Source of the DNA: an uncultured delta proteobacterium
Lineage (GTDB): Bacteria; Myxococcota_A; UBA9160; JAFDET01
Direction of reading: 5' to 3'
Assembly: GCA_947259215.1 (NCBI GenBank)
Contig: CAMYLJ010000024.1
Location: 1-48,996, forward strand
Length of the DNA: 48,996 nt
Shown in pieces: positions 1 to 8,157 of the stretch (within the stretch, counting starts at the first letter, position 1; each line of letters opens with the position of its first letter). The notes under the pieces are model-generated. The model was not told the origin of the DNA, did no database searches, and saw only the letters and a program-made list of their open reading frames with translations. Made by a program: the position numbers and the translations under genes.

Positions 1-122
1 ATCACGTCCTCGATGTAGCCGAGCCCGCGTCCGATGAAGTCCGGGACGAGGTCGCGAGGAAAGATCAGGTAGGCGACGGCGGCAACGATCAGCCACTTCT
101 TGAGACGTCTGGGATCAATCAC
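1..122 (-). CDS. DUF1232 (YkvA-like) membrane protein, 5' part only
   Basis: The gene runs off the left edge, and only about 40 N-terminal codons are visible. The translation starts at a GTG (120-122) and reads MIDPRRLKKWLIVAAVAYLI, then FPRDLVPDFIGRGLGYIEDV. The motif P-D-L/F-(I/V)-P-D-F-I-G-x-G-(L/Y)-(I/L)-D-D is typical of DUF1232/YkvA proteins, which are small membrane proteins of unknown role. A GTAGGG-like ribosome site lies just upstream of the GTG. A 22-base inverted repeat (134-155) sits directly before the start. Family assignment is fairly secure; function is unknown. Confidence 0.75.
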   Translation of the reverse strand, partial: MIDPRRLKKWLIVAAVAYLIFPRDLVPDFIGRGLGYIEDV

Positions 123-133
123 CTGGCAGCCCT

Positions 134-155
134 ACGTTCGGCGCGTACCGAACGT
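134..155. promoter_or_regulatory. inverted repeat before the DUF1232 gene, possible operator
   Basis: ACGTTCGG (134-141) and CCGAACGT (148-155) form perfect 8-base arms around a 6-base spacer. The repeat lies 12 bases upstream of the DUF1232 start codon on the minus strand. No T run follows it on either strand, so it does not look like a terminator. Symmetry and position suit a dimeric repressor site, but no regulator can be named. Confidence 0.4.
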
Positions 156-381
156 TAGGCCGATGGTACCTGTCCCTTCCGGGGTGACGACCCCCCCGTC
201 CTTCCGAACCGCCCCCCTCGCGAGCCCGATCTCCGGGTCGGTGCGATGTTCGCGGATCGAACCTACCCCCACGTGCTGCGCGAGTAGGAGTCGGACCTCT
301 CGTTCGTCGACTTCGGCGTCGTTCGGGACGTCTCCCGACGTCTCTATACCTCTCCGACCGACGGGTCAGTCCCGGAAGACC

Positions 382-414
382 AAAACGCTCCCGACGCAAG
401 TCGTCGAGAGCGTT
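382..414 (-). terminator. hairpin terminator downstream of tRNA-Gly
   Basis: On the minus strand AACGCTC pairs with GAGCGTT, with an inner CGACG/CGTCG stem and a 5-base loop. The stem is followed by a short TTTT. It lies 10 bases beyond the encoded CCA end of the tRNA, where a Rho-independent terminator is expected. The U tract is short, so efficiency is uncertain. Confidence 0.6.
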
Positions 415-423
415 CGGGTTTGC

Positions 424-498
424 TGGAGCGGGAGACGGGGGTCGAACCCGCGACCCTCGGCTTGGGAAGCCGATGCTCTACCACTGAGCTACTCCCGC
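424..498 (-). tRNA. tRNA-Gly (anticodon CCC)
   Basis: The minus strand folds as a complete cloverleaf. The acceptor arms are GCGGGAG and CTCCCGC. The D arm is GCTC...GAGC. The anticodon stem TCGGC/GCCGA encloses the loop TTCCCAA, giving anticodon CCC. The T arm contains GGTTCGAACC. The discriminator is T and the CCA end is encoded (424-426). The tRNA reads GGG codons. A hairpin terminator follows at 382-414. No other RNA gene is adjacent. Confidence 0.95.
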
Positions 499-898
499 TC
501 GGGCGCGCAAGGGTCGCACGCAGGCCGGGTGGCGGCAAGTCGGGACCACCCGGGGCGGGGCCCGAGGGCGGGCCGGGTCGGACTTCGCGGCATCCGCGCC
601 CGAGCACCCGCAGAGCTGACGCACCCTCGAACGGTTGATTCGTTCACTTCGCAAATGACTGCCTGGCAACGTCCGGACACCGTGAGTCTCCGACCGGCGA
701 GCCCAGGGCGTCGCCAGGAGCTGCCGCTCGGATTGCGACGCTGGAGCGGCTGCCCTCGCTCGCCGGCGTCTGGGGAAATCGCGCGCCACGAGAGCGCAGA
801 ACATGGTTGACTCGACCAGACCGTGACCGGATCCGTCGCACGCCCGCAATACGCTCGACCGTGCACCCCGAGTGGTCCCAAGGAGACCCCAACCTCTC
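499..898. other. gene-free stretch between tRNA-Gly and the HNH gene
   Basis: About 400 bases hold no gene I can support. The stretch must contain the tRNA promoter (towards 499) and the HNH gene promoter (towards 898), but I see no convincing -35/-10 pair. The only feature noted is an AAGGAG ribosome site at 880-885, which belongs to the HNH gene. Open frames here are shadow-like in composition. Confidence 0.5.
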
Positions 899-2416
899 AT
901 GGTTGTCCCCCTGGCGTCGGGCCCGGTTGCGGGCCCGGCGTCCGATCCCCTGCTCGAGGCGGAGGCGGAGCTCACCGCCCTGGCGCGCGCGTCGGACTAC
1001 GCCGCGGAGCGCGCCGGCGTCTCCGCCCGCGAGTTGCGCGATCTGGCGCGGGTGGACGCGGCGCTGGGCGAGCTGCCTGCGGTCGAGGCCGCCTTCCTCG
1101 CGGGCCGGGTCGGCTGGACCCAGGTGCGTGCGCTCTGCCGCGCCGCTCGCCCTTCCGCCGCGCCCCCACCCGAGGACGAGCCCCTCCGCGTGGGCGTCGT
1201 GCTGCGCGTCGCCCCCGAGATCCGCGCCCGCTGGTTCTTTGCACGCCAGCTGGCCAATCGTCTCGCGGGCCACGCGCTCTCTTGGGAGGCGTTCGCCGAT
1301 GCGCTGACGGGCGAGGTGCTCTCCGGAGTGAACATCTCGCTGGAGCTTCCGGATCCCGAGAGCGCGGAGGCCGGCCCGACCGCACCCGCGCGCGGCGCAG
1401 TGCCCCGCGCTTGTGCGCCGCCCTCGACCCACTGTGCGCACGACGGCACATCGCCGCCAGCGCCGCCTGCCTTCGTCACGGCCCTGGAGGACGGGCTTAC
1501 CGACGCCGACGCCTTCGCGCTGGACGCCCGCCTGCGCCGCGCCCTCCGCCTCGAGGCCCAGCACCTGGCGCGCCTGGGCCCCCTCCTCTCCCTCGTGGTG
1601 TCTCACCGTATCCACCAGACCCTCGGCTTCCGCAGCGTGGACGCCTGGGCCGAGGCGCGGCTGGGCATGGCCGCGAGCCGCGCCAAGGCGCTGCTGCGCG
1701 TCGAGCGCGCTTGCCAACTCTGCCCGGCGCTGCGCGCAGCCTGGCGCGAGGGTCGCCTCTCCTGGGTCCAGGCGCAGACGCTGATTCCGCTGCTGGTTCT
1801 CGACGCGGCCTTCCCCCGGCGCCGCGCCTGGATCGACCACGCCGCCCGCGTCAGCGTGCGCCGCCTCGCGGAGGACGTGGAGCGCGCCCTCGCCTCGGTG
1901 GAGCTCGACCCGCCCGCGCTCGCGGGTGGAGCCGCCGACCCCGCGGGTGTCCAGAACGGTGCCGCACCCAGGGGCCCGAAACCGCGGAAGGTCCGCCTCT
2001 TCTTCACGGCTGCGCCGGACGTGGCGCGGCTGTTCCGGGCCACGCTGGCGCGGATTCCGTTGGAGGAGATGCTCGCCCACGCCCTTCAGGTCTGGGGCGC
2101 CTACCAGCCACGCGACACGATCCGCCGCGAGCACCGGGTCTTCGCCCGCGACGGCTGGCGCTGCACGGCGCCCGGCTGCTCGTCGTACCGCAACCTGCAC
2201 GGCCACCACATCGTGTTCCGCTCGGCCGGGGGCTCCGACGACCTCGCCAACCTGATCACGCTCTGTGCCTGGCACCACCAGCGCGGGGTGCACTCCGGCC
2301 GCATGCGCTGCTCGGGCCGCGCGCCCAAGAGCCTTCGCTTCGAGCTCGGCGTGCGGTCAGGGCGTCCGCCGCTCGCCGTCTATGTGTCGGGCGACGTCCG
2401 CCTCGAAGAATCGTGA
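899..2416 (+). CDS. HNH endonuclease, long 13E12/DUF222-like form
   Basis: The product is 505 residues. The N-terminal 400 residues are alpha-helical and Ala/Arg-rich (for example REL-RDLARVDAALGEL), as in HNH proteins with DUF222-like N-termini. The C-terminus carries a classical HNH nuclease: HRVFARDGWRCTAPGC, then NLHGHHIVFRSAGG, then DDLANLITLCAWHH. The two Cys and the HH/HH pairs suit zinc and metal binding. These proteins occur as scattered paralogues and may be selfish or defence-related; their targets are not established. I chose ATG 899 because AAGGAG lies 13 bases upstream. A GTG at 872 is also in frame but precedes that site. The gene stands alone and converges on the AAA ATPase gene, with stops 13 bases apart. 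Confidence 0.8.
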   Translation: MVVPLASGPVAGPASDPLLEAEAELTALARASDYAAERAGVSARELRDLARVDAALGELPAVEAAFLAGRVGWTQVRALCRAARPSAAPPPEDEPLRVGVVLRVAPEIRARWFFARQLANRLAGHALSWEAFADALTGEVLSGVNISLELPDPESAEAGPTAPARGAVPRACAPPSTHCAHDGTSPPAPPAFVTALEDGLTDADAFALDARLRRALRLEAQHLARLGPLLSLVVSHRIHQTLGFRSVDAWAEARLGMAASRAKALLRVERACQLCPALRAAWREGRLSWVQAQTLIPLLVLDAAFPRRRAWIDHAARVSVRRLAEDVERALASVELDPPALAGGAADPAGVQNGAAPRGPKPRKVRLFFTAAPDVARLFRATLARIPLEEMLAHALQVWGAYQPRDTIRREHRVFARDGWRCTAPGCSSYRNLHGHHIVFRSAGGSDDLANLITLCAWHHQRGVHSGRMRCSGRAPKSLRFELGVRSGRPPLAVYVSGDVRLEES

Positions 2417-2429
2417 ACCTGACGGACGA

Positions 2430-3521
2430 CTAGTCTTCGATCAGGTTGTCGAAGAGCTCTTCGACGTCGTCGTCCACGGCGCTGGGCGCGGGGACGCCGT
2501 CCATGACGACGGTGGGCGGAGACTCGGGCTCGAAGAGGGACGCCTCCTCCGGGTCCTTCTCCAGCTCCTCGAAGGCGGGCATGGGCTCGTCCAGGCCGTC
2601 GTCGGAGAGGCCGGCCACCTCGTGGGTCAGGTCGATGGGCTCGCCGCCGGGGATGCCTCCGCCCACGCCCGGCGGCATGGAGTCCGCCAGCGAGGTGGGG
2701 CCCAGGTCTTCGCGGTAGCCCAGGGCCTCGGCCGCGCGCTCCACGTCCTCGGGCAACACCTGGGTGCGGCTCGACAGGTGGGCCTCGAAGAGCGCGTTGT
2801 CCGCCAGCGTGTTCATGCGCCGGGGCAGCCCGCGGCCGAGGACCTGGATGGCCTGCACGGTCTCGGGCTGGAGGAGGGTCGGATGGCCGCCGGCCGTGCT
2901 GACCCGGTGGGCCAGGTAGGCGGTGGCGGTGGGCACGTCGAACGGATCCAGGGTGACCCGCATGTCCAGTCGGTGGGGCAGCGCGGGGTCCAGGGCCACC
3001 ACCGCGTCGAGCCCCGGCTCGCCCACCAGGATCAGGGTCAGGAGATGGTGGTCCTCGTACTCCAGCTCGAGCAACGCGCGCAGCGCCGCCATGCACGCCG
3101 GGTCGCGCAGGCGCTGGGCGTCGTCGACGACGATCACCGGCCGGCGTCCCTCCTCGCGAAAAGCCGAGAGCCGGTCGTAGCACTGAGCCAGCGTCTCAAG
3201 GGGCGTCTCCGCCGGCTCCTCGACCCCGAGGCGCGCCGCCACACGGGCGAGCAGCCACTGGGCGTCCGCGTCGCCACGGACGATCGAGAGCAGACTGGCC
3301 TCGTAGGCCTCCTCCTCCAGCTCCTCCAACAGATGGCGCACCAGCATGCTCTTGCCGGCGCCGGGCTCGCCCAGGAGCAGGCAGAGGCCCTTGTGCTGCG
3401 CGATCCCGCGCATGAGGCGGCGCTCGGCGCCGCGGTGCACGGGGCTCTCGTAGTAGAACTGAAGTACGGGATCGTTGACGAAGGGATCCCGACTCAGACC
3501 GAACTCGCGCAGATGCTCCAC
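2430..3521 (-). CDS. ExeA/MshM-like AAA+ ATPase of the pilus locus
   Basis: The product is 363 residues. It opens with FGLSRDPFVNDPVLQFYYES and H-R-G-A-E-R-R-L, the start signature of the ExeA/GspA/MshM group. Walker A is GEPGAGKS (about residues 52-59). Walker B is VIVVDDAQ (about 130-137). A sensor region and a winged-helix-like lid follow. Residues after about 270 form an acidic tail ending VEELFDNLIED. Unlike ExeA it has no membrane segment or peptidoglycan-binding domain, so it is closer to MshM. Family members help build secretin or pilus machines. It starts at a GTG, 10 bases after the large TPR gene, with AGGGAG upstream, so the two are probably co-transcribed. The exact function is not known. 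Confidence 0.8.
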   Translation of the reverse strand: MEHLREFGLSRDPFVNDPVLQFYYESPVHRGAERRLMRGIAQHKGLCLLLGEPGAGKSMLVRHLLEELEEEAYEASLLSIVRGDADAQWLLARVAARLGVEEPAETPLETLAQCYDRLSAFREEGRRPVIVVDDAQRLRDPACMAALRALLELEYEDHHLLTLILVGEPGLDAVVALDPALPHRLDMRVTLDPFDVPTATAYLAHRVSTAGGHPTLLQPETVQAIQVLGRGLPRRMNTLADNALFEAHLSSRTQVLPEDVERAAEALGYREDLGPTSLADSMPPGVGGGIPGGEPIDLTHEVAGLSDDGLDEPMPAFEELEKDPEEASLFEPESPPTVVMDGVPAPSAVDDDVEELFDNLIED

Positions 3522-3531
3522 GACCCTCTCC

Positions 3532-6500
3532 CTAGAGGAACGGAATCTTCTTCCTGCCCTTCTTCTTCTTGCGCTCGCGCTTCGGGGTGTCCTCGACGGC
3601 GGGCGGCTCCGGCTCGGGCTCGGCCTCCGCGTCGACCGGCTCCTCCTCGCTCAGGTCGGCGACCGGCTCGCCCTCCAGGACGGCGTCGGCGACCTCGTCG
3701 GCCAGCTCCTGGGCCAGGTCGAAGGAAGCGTCGTCCACGGGCGCGGCGTCCTCGACCGCCTCGCCGCCGAGCGCGCTCTCCGCCTCGGCGATGAGGTCGT
3801 CGAAGCTCTCGAAGGTCTCGACGGACTCCTCGCCGGTGTCGGCGCTGCCAGCCTGCGCGAGCTCGGCCAGACGCTCCTGCACGTCCTGATACTCCGGGTC
3901 GAAGGCGGCCACGGCTTCGTACTCGGAACGCGCGCGGGCCAGGTCGCCGTCTGCGGCGAACGCCGCCCCCAGGTCGTAGCGAAGCGCAGCCGCCTGGTCC
4001 CCCGGCACGCCGGGCAGCGCGAGGGCCTGCTCCAGGTGGGCCACGCTGTCGCGACTGCGGCCGAGGTCGAGGGCACACAGGCCCAGCATGTGCAGGCAGC
4101 CGAGCTTCCGATCCGGCGATTCCAGCGCGATCCGGAATTCGCCGACCGCGTCCTCCAGCAGGCCCATCTCCCGGTAGGCGATGCCCAGGTCGTAGTGCGC
4201 CTCGAAGTCGCTCTCGGAGAGCTGCTCTTTTACGCCCTTCTTGAACTCGCGGAAGATGGCGTCGAAGCTCTCGTCGCCCACCTCGGCGGCCGCACTCTCG
4301 CCCGTGGCCTCGGACTCGAAGACGTCGGAGAGCTCCGCGGCCAGGTCGAAGGTCGCCTCGGGAGCCGCCTCGTCTCGTGCGTCCGAGCCTTCGGCCGCGA
4401 GCGGCTCGTCGGCGATGGGCTCGGGCTCCTGGACCTCGTCCTCGGCGGACTCCTCTTCCTCCGCGACCTCCTCCTCCAGGACCTCGTCGAGCGCAACTTC
4501 GTCGTCCGCGACGTCAGCTTCCGCAGCGTCGTCGCTCGCGACTTCGTCGACTGCGATCTCGTCGTCCTCGACCTCGTCCTCCGCCGGGAGTTCCTCGTCC
4601 TCGGCGGCTTCCTCGTCCGCAAACGCTTCGTCGTCCGCGACGGCGAGGTCGGCCTCGTCGTCGAGCTCGAGATCCTCTTCCAGCGAGATGTCGCTGTCGT
4701 CCGTCTCCGCGCTCGCTTCCGCCGTCTCGGGAGGCAGGGAGCCGTCGTCCGCCGCGTCGTCGAGTGCCGCGATGCCGAGCTCGGGCTGCGTCTCGCCCAG
4801 GCTCTCGGACGCCTCGGCGACCGCGGTGTCGCCCGGGTCGGGCGGCTCGCCGTCGATGTCCACCTCGATCTCATCGTCGATCTCGGCGTCGGCCTCGTCG
4901 GCCGCACCGGCCTCGCCCGTGTCGGCGCCCGGCGCTGCGTCGGCCGCCTCCAGCTCGTCCCAGTCGGCGAGGTCGTCACCCAGCGTGTCGTCGGCGTCGG
5001 GCGTCGCCGCGTCCGCCGCCGCCTCCGGCTCCAGCGCCTCGCCGCCCGAGCTCCCCGGATCGCCCCCTCGCCTGGCCTCGATCTCGCCCAGGCGCAGCTG
5101 CGCCTGGGGATGGTTCGGCGCGGCCTCCAGGACGCGCTGGTAGAGGGTCTCCGCCTCGCCCAGCAGGTCCTGGTTGAAGTAGAAGTCCGCCTCCTCCAGA
5201 TCCTCGGAGATGGATGCCGGCGCGGAGGCCGCGTCCGGATCGGTCTCGTCGTCATCGGGGGTCTCGAACACCGTGTCGCTCGCGGCAGCCTGCATGACGG
5301 TCTGCTCCGCCGCGCCCGGCGCCTCCTCGGGGGCCGCGTCGAGCTCCGTGAGTTCGAGGTCGCCCTGCATCATCGTGACATCGGCTCCGCCGGGCTCCGA
5401 GACGTCGAAGTCAGCCTGCATCACGGTGGCGTCGGCCAGCGAGGGGAGCTCCGCGTCGAGATCGGAGATGTCGACGTCCACCTCGAGGTCGTCGTCGTCG
5501 ATCACGTCGTCTGCCAGACTGCTGGCGTCGTGGTCGGCGATCACGTCGGCTGCCAGGCCGCTGCCATCGTCGCCCAGCTCGATCTCGAGCTCGACGTCGT
5601 CCAGGGTCTCGGGCTCGCTCGCGACGGGCGTCTCTACCACCGCCACCGGCTCGGACGGCGGCGACGCCTCCGCGCCGCTCCCGAGCGACTCGGCCGCCGT
5701 GGCGTCCAGGGACCCGATGCGCTCGACCAGGGCCCGGAAGCCGTCCTCGTCGCCGGTCGCGCGCGCCACCTCCGCCGCGCGGGTCCAGCTGGCCACCGCC
5801 GCCTCCGACTGGCCGGCCTCGGACTGCGCCTCGCCCAGCCGCTCCAGCGCGAGCCGGTGATCGGGCTCGCTGTCGAGCAGCGCCTGGAGCGTCTGGATCG
5901 CGCGCTCCGCCTTGCCGTAGCGCAGGTAGACGCTCGCCTCGGCCATGATCTGCTCGGGATCGCCGGAGAGTCCGTCGCCGCCCGGCTCGCCCAGCTCGGC
6001 TGCGACGTCGTCGTCGACGCCGAGGCCCGGCTCGTCGCCAGGCGCCTCGATGGGCTCCATCGGCTCGGGTGCCAGCGAGGGCTCCGAGGCGGCGGCGGTG
6101 CCAACGGGCTCCGCGTCGTCGCCGAAGGTCGCCGCGTCGATCGAGTCCTCGGGCGAGCTGCCGCTGATCGGTTCGCCCGGACTTCCCATCTCGCCCACGA
6201 GTGCTTCCACGGGAGCGCCGCCCAGGTCGCCTCCGGCCGCGGCCAGATCCTCGGACGCCAGGAAGCGCTGGGTGATCTCGCGCGCCTTCGAGTCGTCACC
6301 GCGGTTGCGGTAGATCTCGGCCAGCTTGCGATACGTCTCCTCGACCGCGTCCTCGCGTCCGTCGGCGCGCTGGATCTCCGCCAGCATCTCGTGGCCCTCG
6401 GGACGCTCGGGGTCCGCCTCGATCAGCTTGCGCGCGAAGGGCTCGGCGCGCTGCGCGTTGCCCTGATCGATCAGCGCGCGCCCGACCGCGCTCAACGCGG

Positions 6501-7104
6501 ACGTGCGCTGCGGGTCGAGCTCGAGGATGCGCTCGTAGACGTTCAGGAGCTCTTCGCGCGCGCCCTGGCGCTCGAACTCCTCGGCCACTGCCTCGTACTC
6601 CAACAGCGCATCGCTGGGCATCTCGGCCTGCCTCAACAGGTCGGCGATCTTGAGGCGGCTCGTGGTGTTGGTGGGGTCGAGGGTCGCCATCTTGCGCAGC
6701 AGCTCGAGCGCGTCGCGCTTGCGGCCCTCGCGGTTGTAGGCGTCAGCAGCGGTCTGGAGCGCAGCCAGGGCCTCGGAAGTCAGACCCAGGCGCTGGTAGA
6801 GCTCGGCCAGCGGCTCGTAGATCTCGTACCGCTTGTCATCGATCTTGGCGATCTGCTTGTAGATCGCGACGGCCTTGGCGTCGAAGCCGTCCTGCATGAA
6901 CTGCTCGGCCACCTTCGTGTAGGCCGCGACGGCGTCGTCGCGATTGCCCTGACGCAGCTGGATGTCACCGAGCTTGAGCCGCGAGTTCGCGTCTCTCGGA
7001 TCCAGGTCCACGAGGGACCGGTACTCCTTCAGGGCCTTGTCGAGCTGGCCCTTCTGGAGGTACTTCTGGGCGTTCGCCAGGATCTTCCGCTTGTTGGCCG
7101 CCAA
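3532..7104 (-). CDS. large acidic TPR protein (1190 residues), possible pilus scaffold
   Basis: Seven or so TPR repeats fill residues 1-290 (LQKGQLDKALKEYRSLVDLD and similar). More TPR units occur at about 385-465, 638-680 and 960-1090. Between them lie long Asp/Glu/Ala-rich segments. Three copies of T-(V/M)-M-Q occur at about 560, 577 and 602. The end is strongly basic (RERKKKKGRKK). There is no signal peptide or membrane segment, so it is probably cytoplasmic. It starts at TTG (7102-7104) with GGGAG upstream. A sigma-28-like promoter lies at 7146-7172, and the ExeA-like gene follows 10 bases downstream. Location and architecture recall FimV-type TPR scaffolds of pilus systems, but I see no LysM domain, so this is an analogy only. 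Confidence 0.75.
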   Translation of the reverse strand: MAANKRKILANAQKYLQKGQLDKALKEYRSLVDLDPRDANSRLKLGDIQLRQGNRDDAVAAYTKVAEQFMQDGFDAKAVAIYKQIAKIDDKRYEIYEPLAELYQRLGLTSEALAALQTAADAYNREGRKRDALELLRKMATLDPTNTTSRLKIADLLRQAEMPSDALLEYEAVAEEFERQGAREELLNVYERILELDPQRTSALSAVGRALIDQGNAQRAEPFARKLIEADPERPEGHEMLAEIQRADGREDAVEETYRKLAEIYRNRGDDSKAREITQRFLASEDLAAAGGDLGGAPVEALVGEMGSPGEPISGSSPEDSIDAATFGDDAEPVGTAAASEPSLAPEPMEPIEAPGDEPGLGVDDDVAAELGEPGGDGLSGDPEQIMAEASVYLRYGKAERAIQTLQALLDSEPDHRLALERLGEAQSEAGQSEAAVASWTRAAEVARATGDEDGFRALVERIGSLDATAAESLGSGAEASPPSEPVAVVETPVASEPETLDDVELEIELGDDGSGLAADVIADHDASSLADDVIDDDDLEVDVDISDLDAELPSLADATVMQADFDVSEPGGADVTMMQGDLELTELDAAPEEAPGAAEQTVMQAAASDTVFETPDDDETDPDAASAPASISEDLEEADFYFNQDLLGEAETLYQRVLEAAPNHPQAQLRLGEIEARRGGDPGSSGGEALEPEAAADAATPDADDTLGDDLADWDELEAADAAPGADTGEAGAADEADAEIDDEIEVDIDGEPPDPGDTAVAEASESLGETQPELGIAALDDAADDGSLPPETAEASAETDDSDISLEEDLELDDEADLAVADDEAFADEEAAEDEELPAEDEVEDDEIAVDEVASDDAAEADVADDEVALDEVLEEEVAEEEESAEDEVQEPEPIADEPLAAEGSDARDEAAPEATFDLAAELSDVFESEATGESAAAEVGDESFDAIFREFKKGVKEQLSESDFEAHYDLGIAYREMGLLEDAVGEFRIALESPDRKLGCLHMLGLCALDLGRSRDSVAHLEQALALPGVPGDQAAALRYDLGAAFAADGDLARARSEYEAVAAFDPEYQDVQERLAELAQAGSADTGEESVETFESFDDLIAEAESALGGEAVEDAAPVDDASFDLAQELADEVADAVLEGEPVADLSEEEPVDAEAEPEPEPPAVEDTPKRERKKKKGRKKIPFL

Positions 7105-7145
7105 AGGGTCTCCCGCCCCGGGGCGCGGAACGCCCCCCCTCGTGG

Positions 7146-7172
7146 TTATCGGCGAAAGCAGGGTGCTCTTGA
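7146..7172 (-). promoter_or_regulatory. sigma-28 (FliA)-like promoter of the large TPR operon
   Basis: On the minus strand TCAAG (7172-7168) is followed by GCCGATAA (7153-7146), with 15 bases between TCAA and the -10 box. FliA-type consensus is TAAA/TCAA, N15, GCCGATAA, so this site matches at both boxes and in spacing. The predicted start, near 7139, leaves a leader of about 35 bases. Which sigma factor reads it is inferred. Confidence 0.6.
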
Positions 7173-7179
7173 GGCGTCC

Positions 7180-7204
7180 AACTCCCCGCTGCGCGGGGAG
7201 TTTT
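7180..7204 (+). terminator. strong GC hairpin with T run, between aroQ and the TPR gene
   Basis: AACTCCCCGC (7180-7189) pairs with GCGGGGAGTT (7193-7202) around a 3-base loop, and TTTT follows on the plus strand. By T tract it would stop plus-strand transcription, yet both neighbours are on the minus strand. On the minus strand it lies just upstream of the sigma-28-like -35 box and could weaken read-through from aroQ. Confidence 0.45.
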
Positions 7205-7253
7205 CCGGCGTGGGCGCCCCCTGGGGCGGGGAAATCGCCGCGAATCTGGGGAG

Positions 7254-7688
7254 TTACCCGCGCAGGTGGGCGAGGAGACCACGAAGCCCGAGCAGGTAGC
7301 TGGCGGGGCCAAAGCCCGCCACCTGGCCCACGGCGATGTCCGCCACCAGCGAGGTGCGCCGGAATTCCTCCCGGGCGTGGACGTTGGAGAGGTGGACCTC
7401 CACCACGGGCAGGCCGCTGGCCAGCAGGGCATCGCGGAGCACGACGCTGGTGTGGGTCAGGCCCGCCGGGTTGATCAGGATGCCGTCGGCCCGTCCCGGC
7501 GCCCCCTGGAGGTGCTCCACCAGCTCCCCCTCGTGGTTCGACTGGAAGCGGCTGAGCTCGACGCCCTCCTCCTTGGCGGCGGCTTCGAGCTGGGCGTCGA
7601 TGTCGGCGAGGGTGGTGGACCCGTAGACCTCGGGCTCGCGCGTCCCCAGCAGGTTCAGGTTGGGCCCGTGGATCACCCAGATTTCCAT
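7254..7688 (-). CDS. aroQ: type II 3-dehydroquinate dehydratase
   Basis: This 144-residue enzyme dehydrates 3-dehydroquinate to 3-dehydroshikimate in the shikimate pathway. The length is normal for the dodecameric type II family. Its signature motifs are present: [17 protein letters not shown] at the start (catalytic Arg and Tyr), [31 protein letters not shown], and [14 protein letters not shown] (catalytic His). [11 protein letters not shown] comes near the end. ATG 7688 gives the family's usual N-terminus; the frame is open further upstream but has no homology there. The gene sits 94 bases after the Roadblock gene, so the shikimate genes aroK, aroB and aroQ are interspersed with regulatory TPR/Roadblock genes. 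Confidence 0.93.
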   Translation of the reverse strand: MEIWVIHGPNLNLLGTREPEVYGSTTLADIDAQLEAAAKEEGVELSRFQSNHEGELVEHLQGAPGRADGILINPAGLTHTSVVLRDALLASGLPVVEVHLSNVHAREEFRRTSLVADIAVGQVAGFGPASYLLGLRGLLAHLRG

Positions 7689-7749
7689 GACTTCGCTCGC
7701 CTTCGGCTCGCTGCGCGCGCGGGCCTGGAAGGGCCGCGCTTGCGTGGGG

Positions 7750-7765
7750 CGGCCTCCGGAGGCCG
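7750..7765. repeat. 16-base perfect palindrome between the Roadblock gene and aroQ
   Basis: CGGCCTCCGGAGGCCG reads the same on both strands. It lies in the 94-base gap between the Roadblock stop and the aroQ start. It could form an RNA hairpin or a protein site. No T run follows. Confidence 0.35.
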
Positions 7766-7782
7766 ATTCGGCTCGGGAGGCC

Positions 7783-8157
7783 CTACAGCTCGTCGCGCAG
7801 GGCGGCCACGTGTCGGCGGATGAGATAGCGCGCCTTGCCCAGGTTGCCATCCGGCAGGAGCGCCACCACCACGAAGTACTCGTCGTCGACGACGTGGAAG
7901 ATCAGGTTCAGCCGCGCCAGACAGATCACCGACTCGCGCAGCGCGCCGCCGCCGAGCGCGTCGGACGCCTTCCCGATCTCGTCGAGGATGCGACCGAACT
8001 CGACGCCGGCGGCGTTGAACTCGTCCTCGAGGGCGCGGGCCCCGTCGCTGGGCGCGAGCACCTGGTCGATGGCGATGCCGTCGCGCCCCATGAGCGCGGC
8101 CCCCACCCCACCGATGCAGCCGTCCACGATGTCTCGAAGGATGCTCTGGAAGCTCAT
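7783..8157 (-). CDS. Roadblock/LC7 domain protein (MglB/MglC-like)
   Basis: The product is 124 residues, the size of a single Roadblock/LC7 fold. It opens with [20 protein letters not shown], then [11 protein letters not shown], and ends with hydrophobic strands ([20 protein letters not shown]) and a [10 protein letters not shown] helix. Such proteins regulate small Ras-like GTPases; in Myxococcus, MglB and its paralogue MglC act with MglA in pole and motility control. No MglA-type GTPase gene is in this window. It overlaps the upstream TPR gene by 4 bases (ATGA), so translation is probably coupled. The location close to pilMNOPQ supports a pilus-polarity role, which remains inference. Confidence 0.8.
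   Translation of the reverse strand: MSFQSILRDIVDGCIGGVGAALMGRDGIAIDQVLAPSDGARALEDEFNAAGVEFGRILDEIGKASDALGGGALRESVICLARLNLIFHVVDDEYFVVVALLPDGNLGKARYLIRRHVAALRDEL

Larger units (their letters stand above)
123..423. other. gene-free stretch between the DUF1232 gene and tRNA-Gly
   Basis: No open frame here has a plausible start, ribosome site or recognisable protein. The stretch holds an inverted repeat at 134-155 and a terminator-like hairpin at 382-414. The rest shows nothing I recognise. Frames that are open across it are arginine- and proline-rich, as expected of noncoding GC-rich DNA. Confidence 0.6.

Noticed and set aside
115-399. Minus-strand open frame of 94 codons near the tRNA
   Set aside because: It is Arg/Gly/Pro-rich, lacks a ribosome site and family likeness, and overlaps the terminator and the DUF1232 start.
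2260-2290. TGGCACC in the HNH gene as a sigma-54 element
   Set aside because: No TTGC follows at five bases; it encodes the HNH residues WHH.
3475-7299. Very long plus-strand open frame opposite the large TPR gene
   Set aside because: It mirrors the Asp/Glu-rich GC-biased codons of the TPR gene, has no family signature, and gives Arg/Leu/Val-rich sequence typical of antisense frames.
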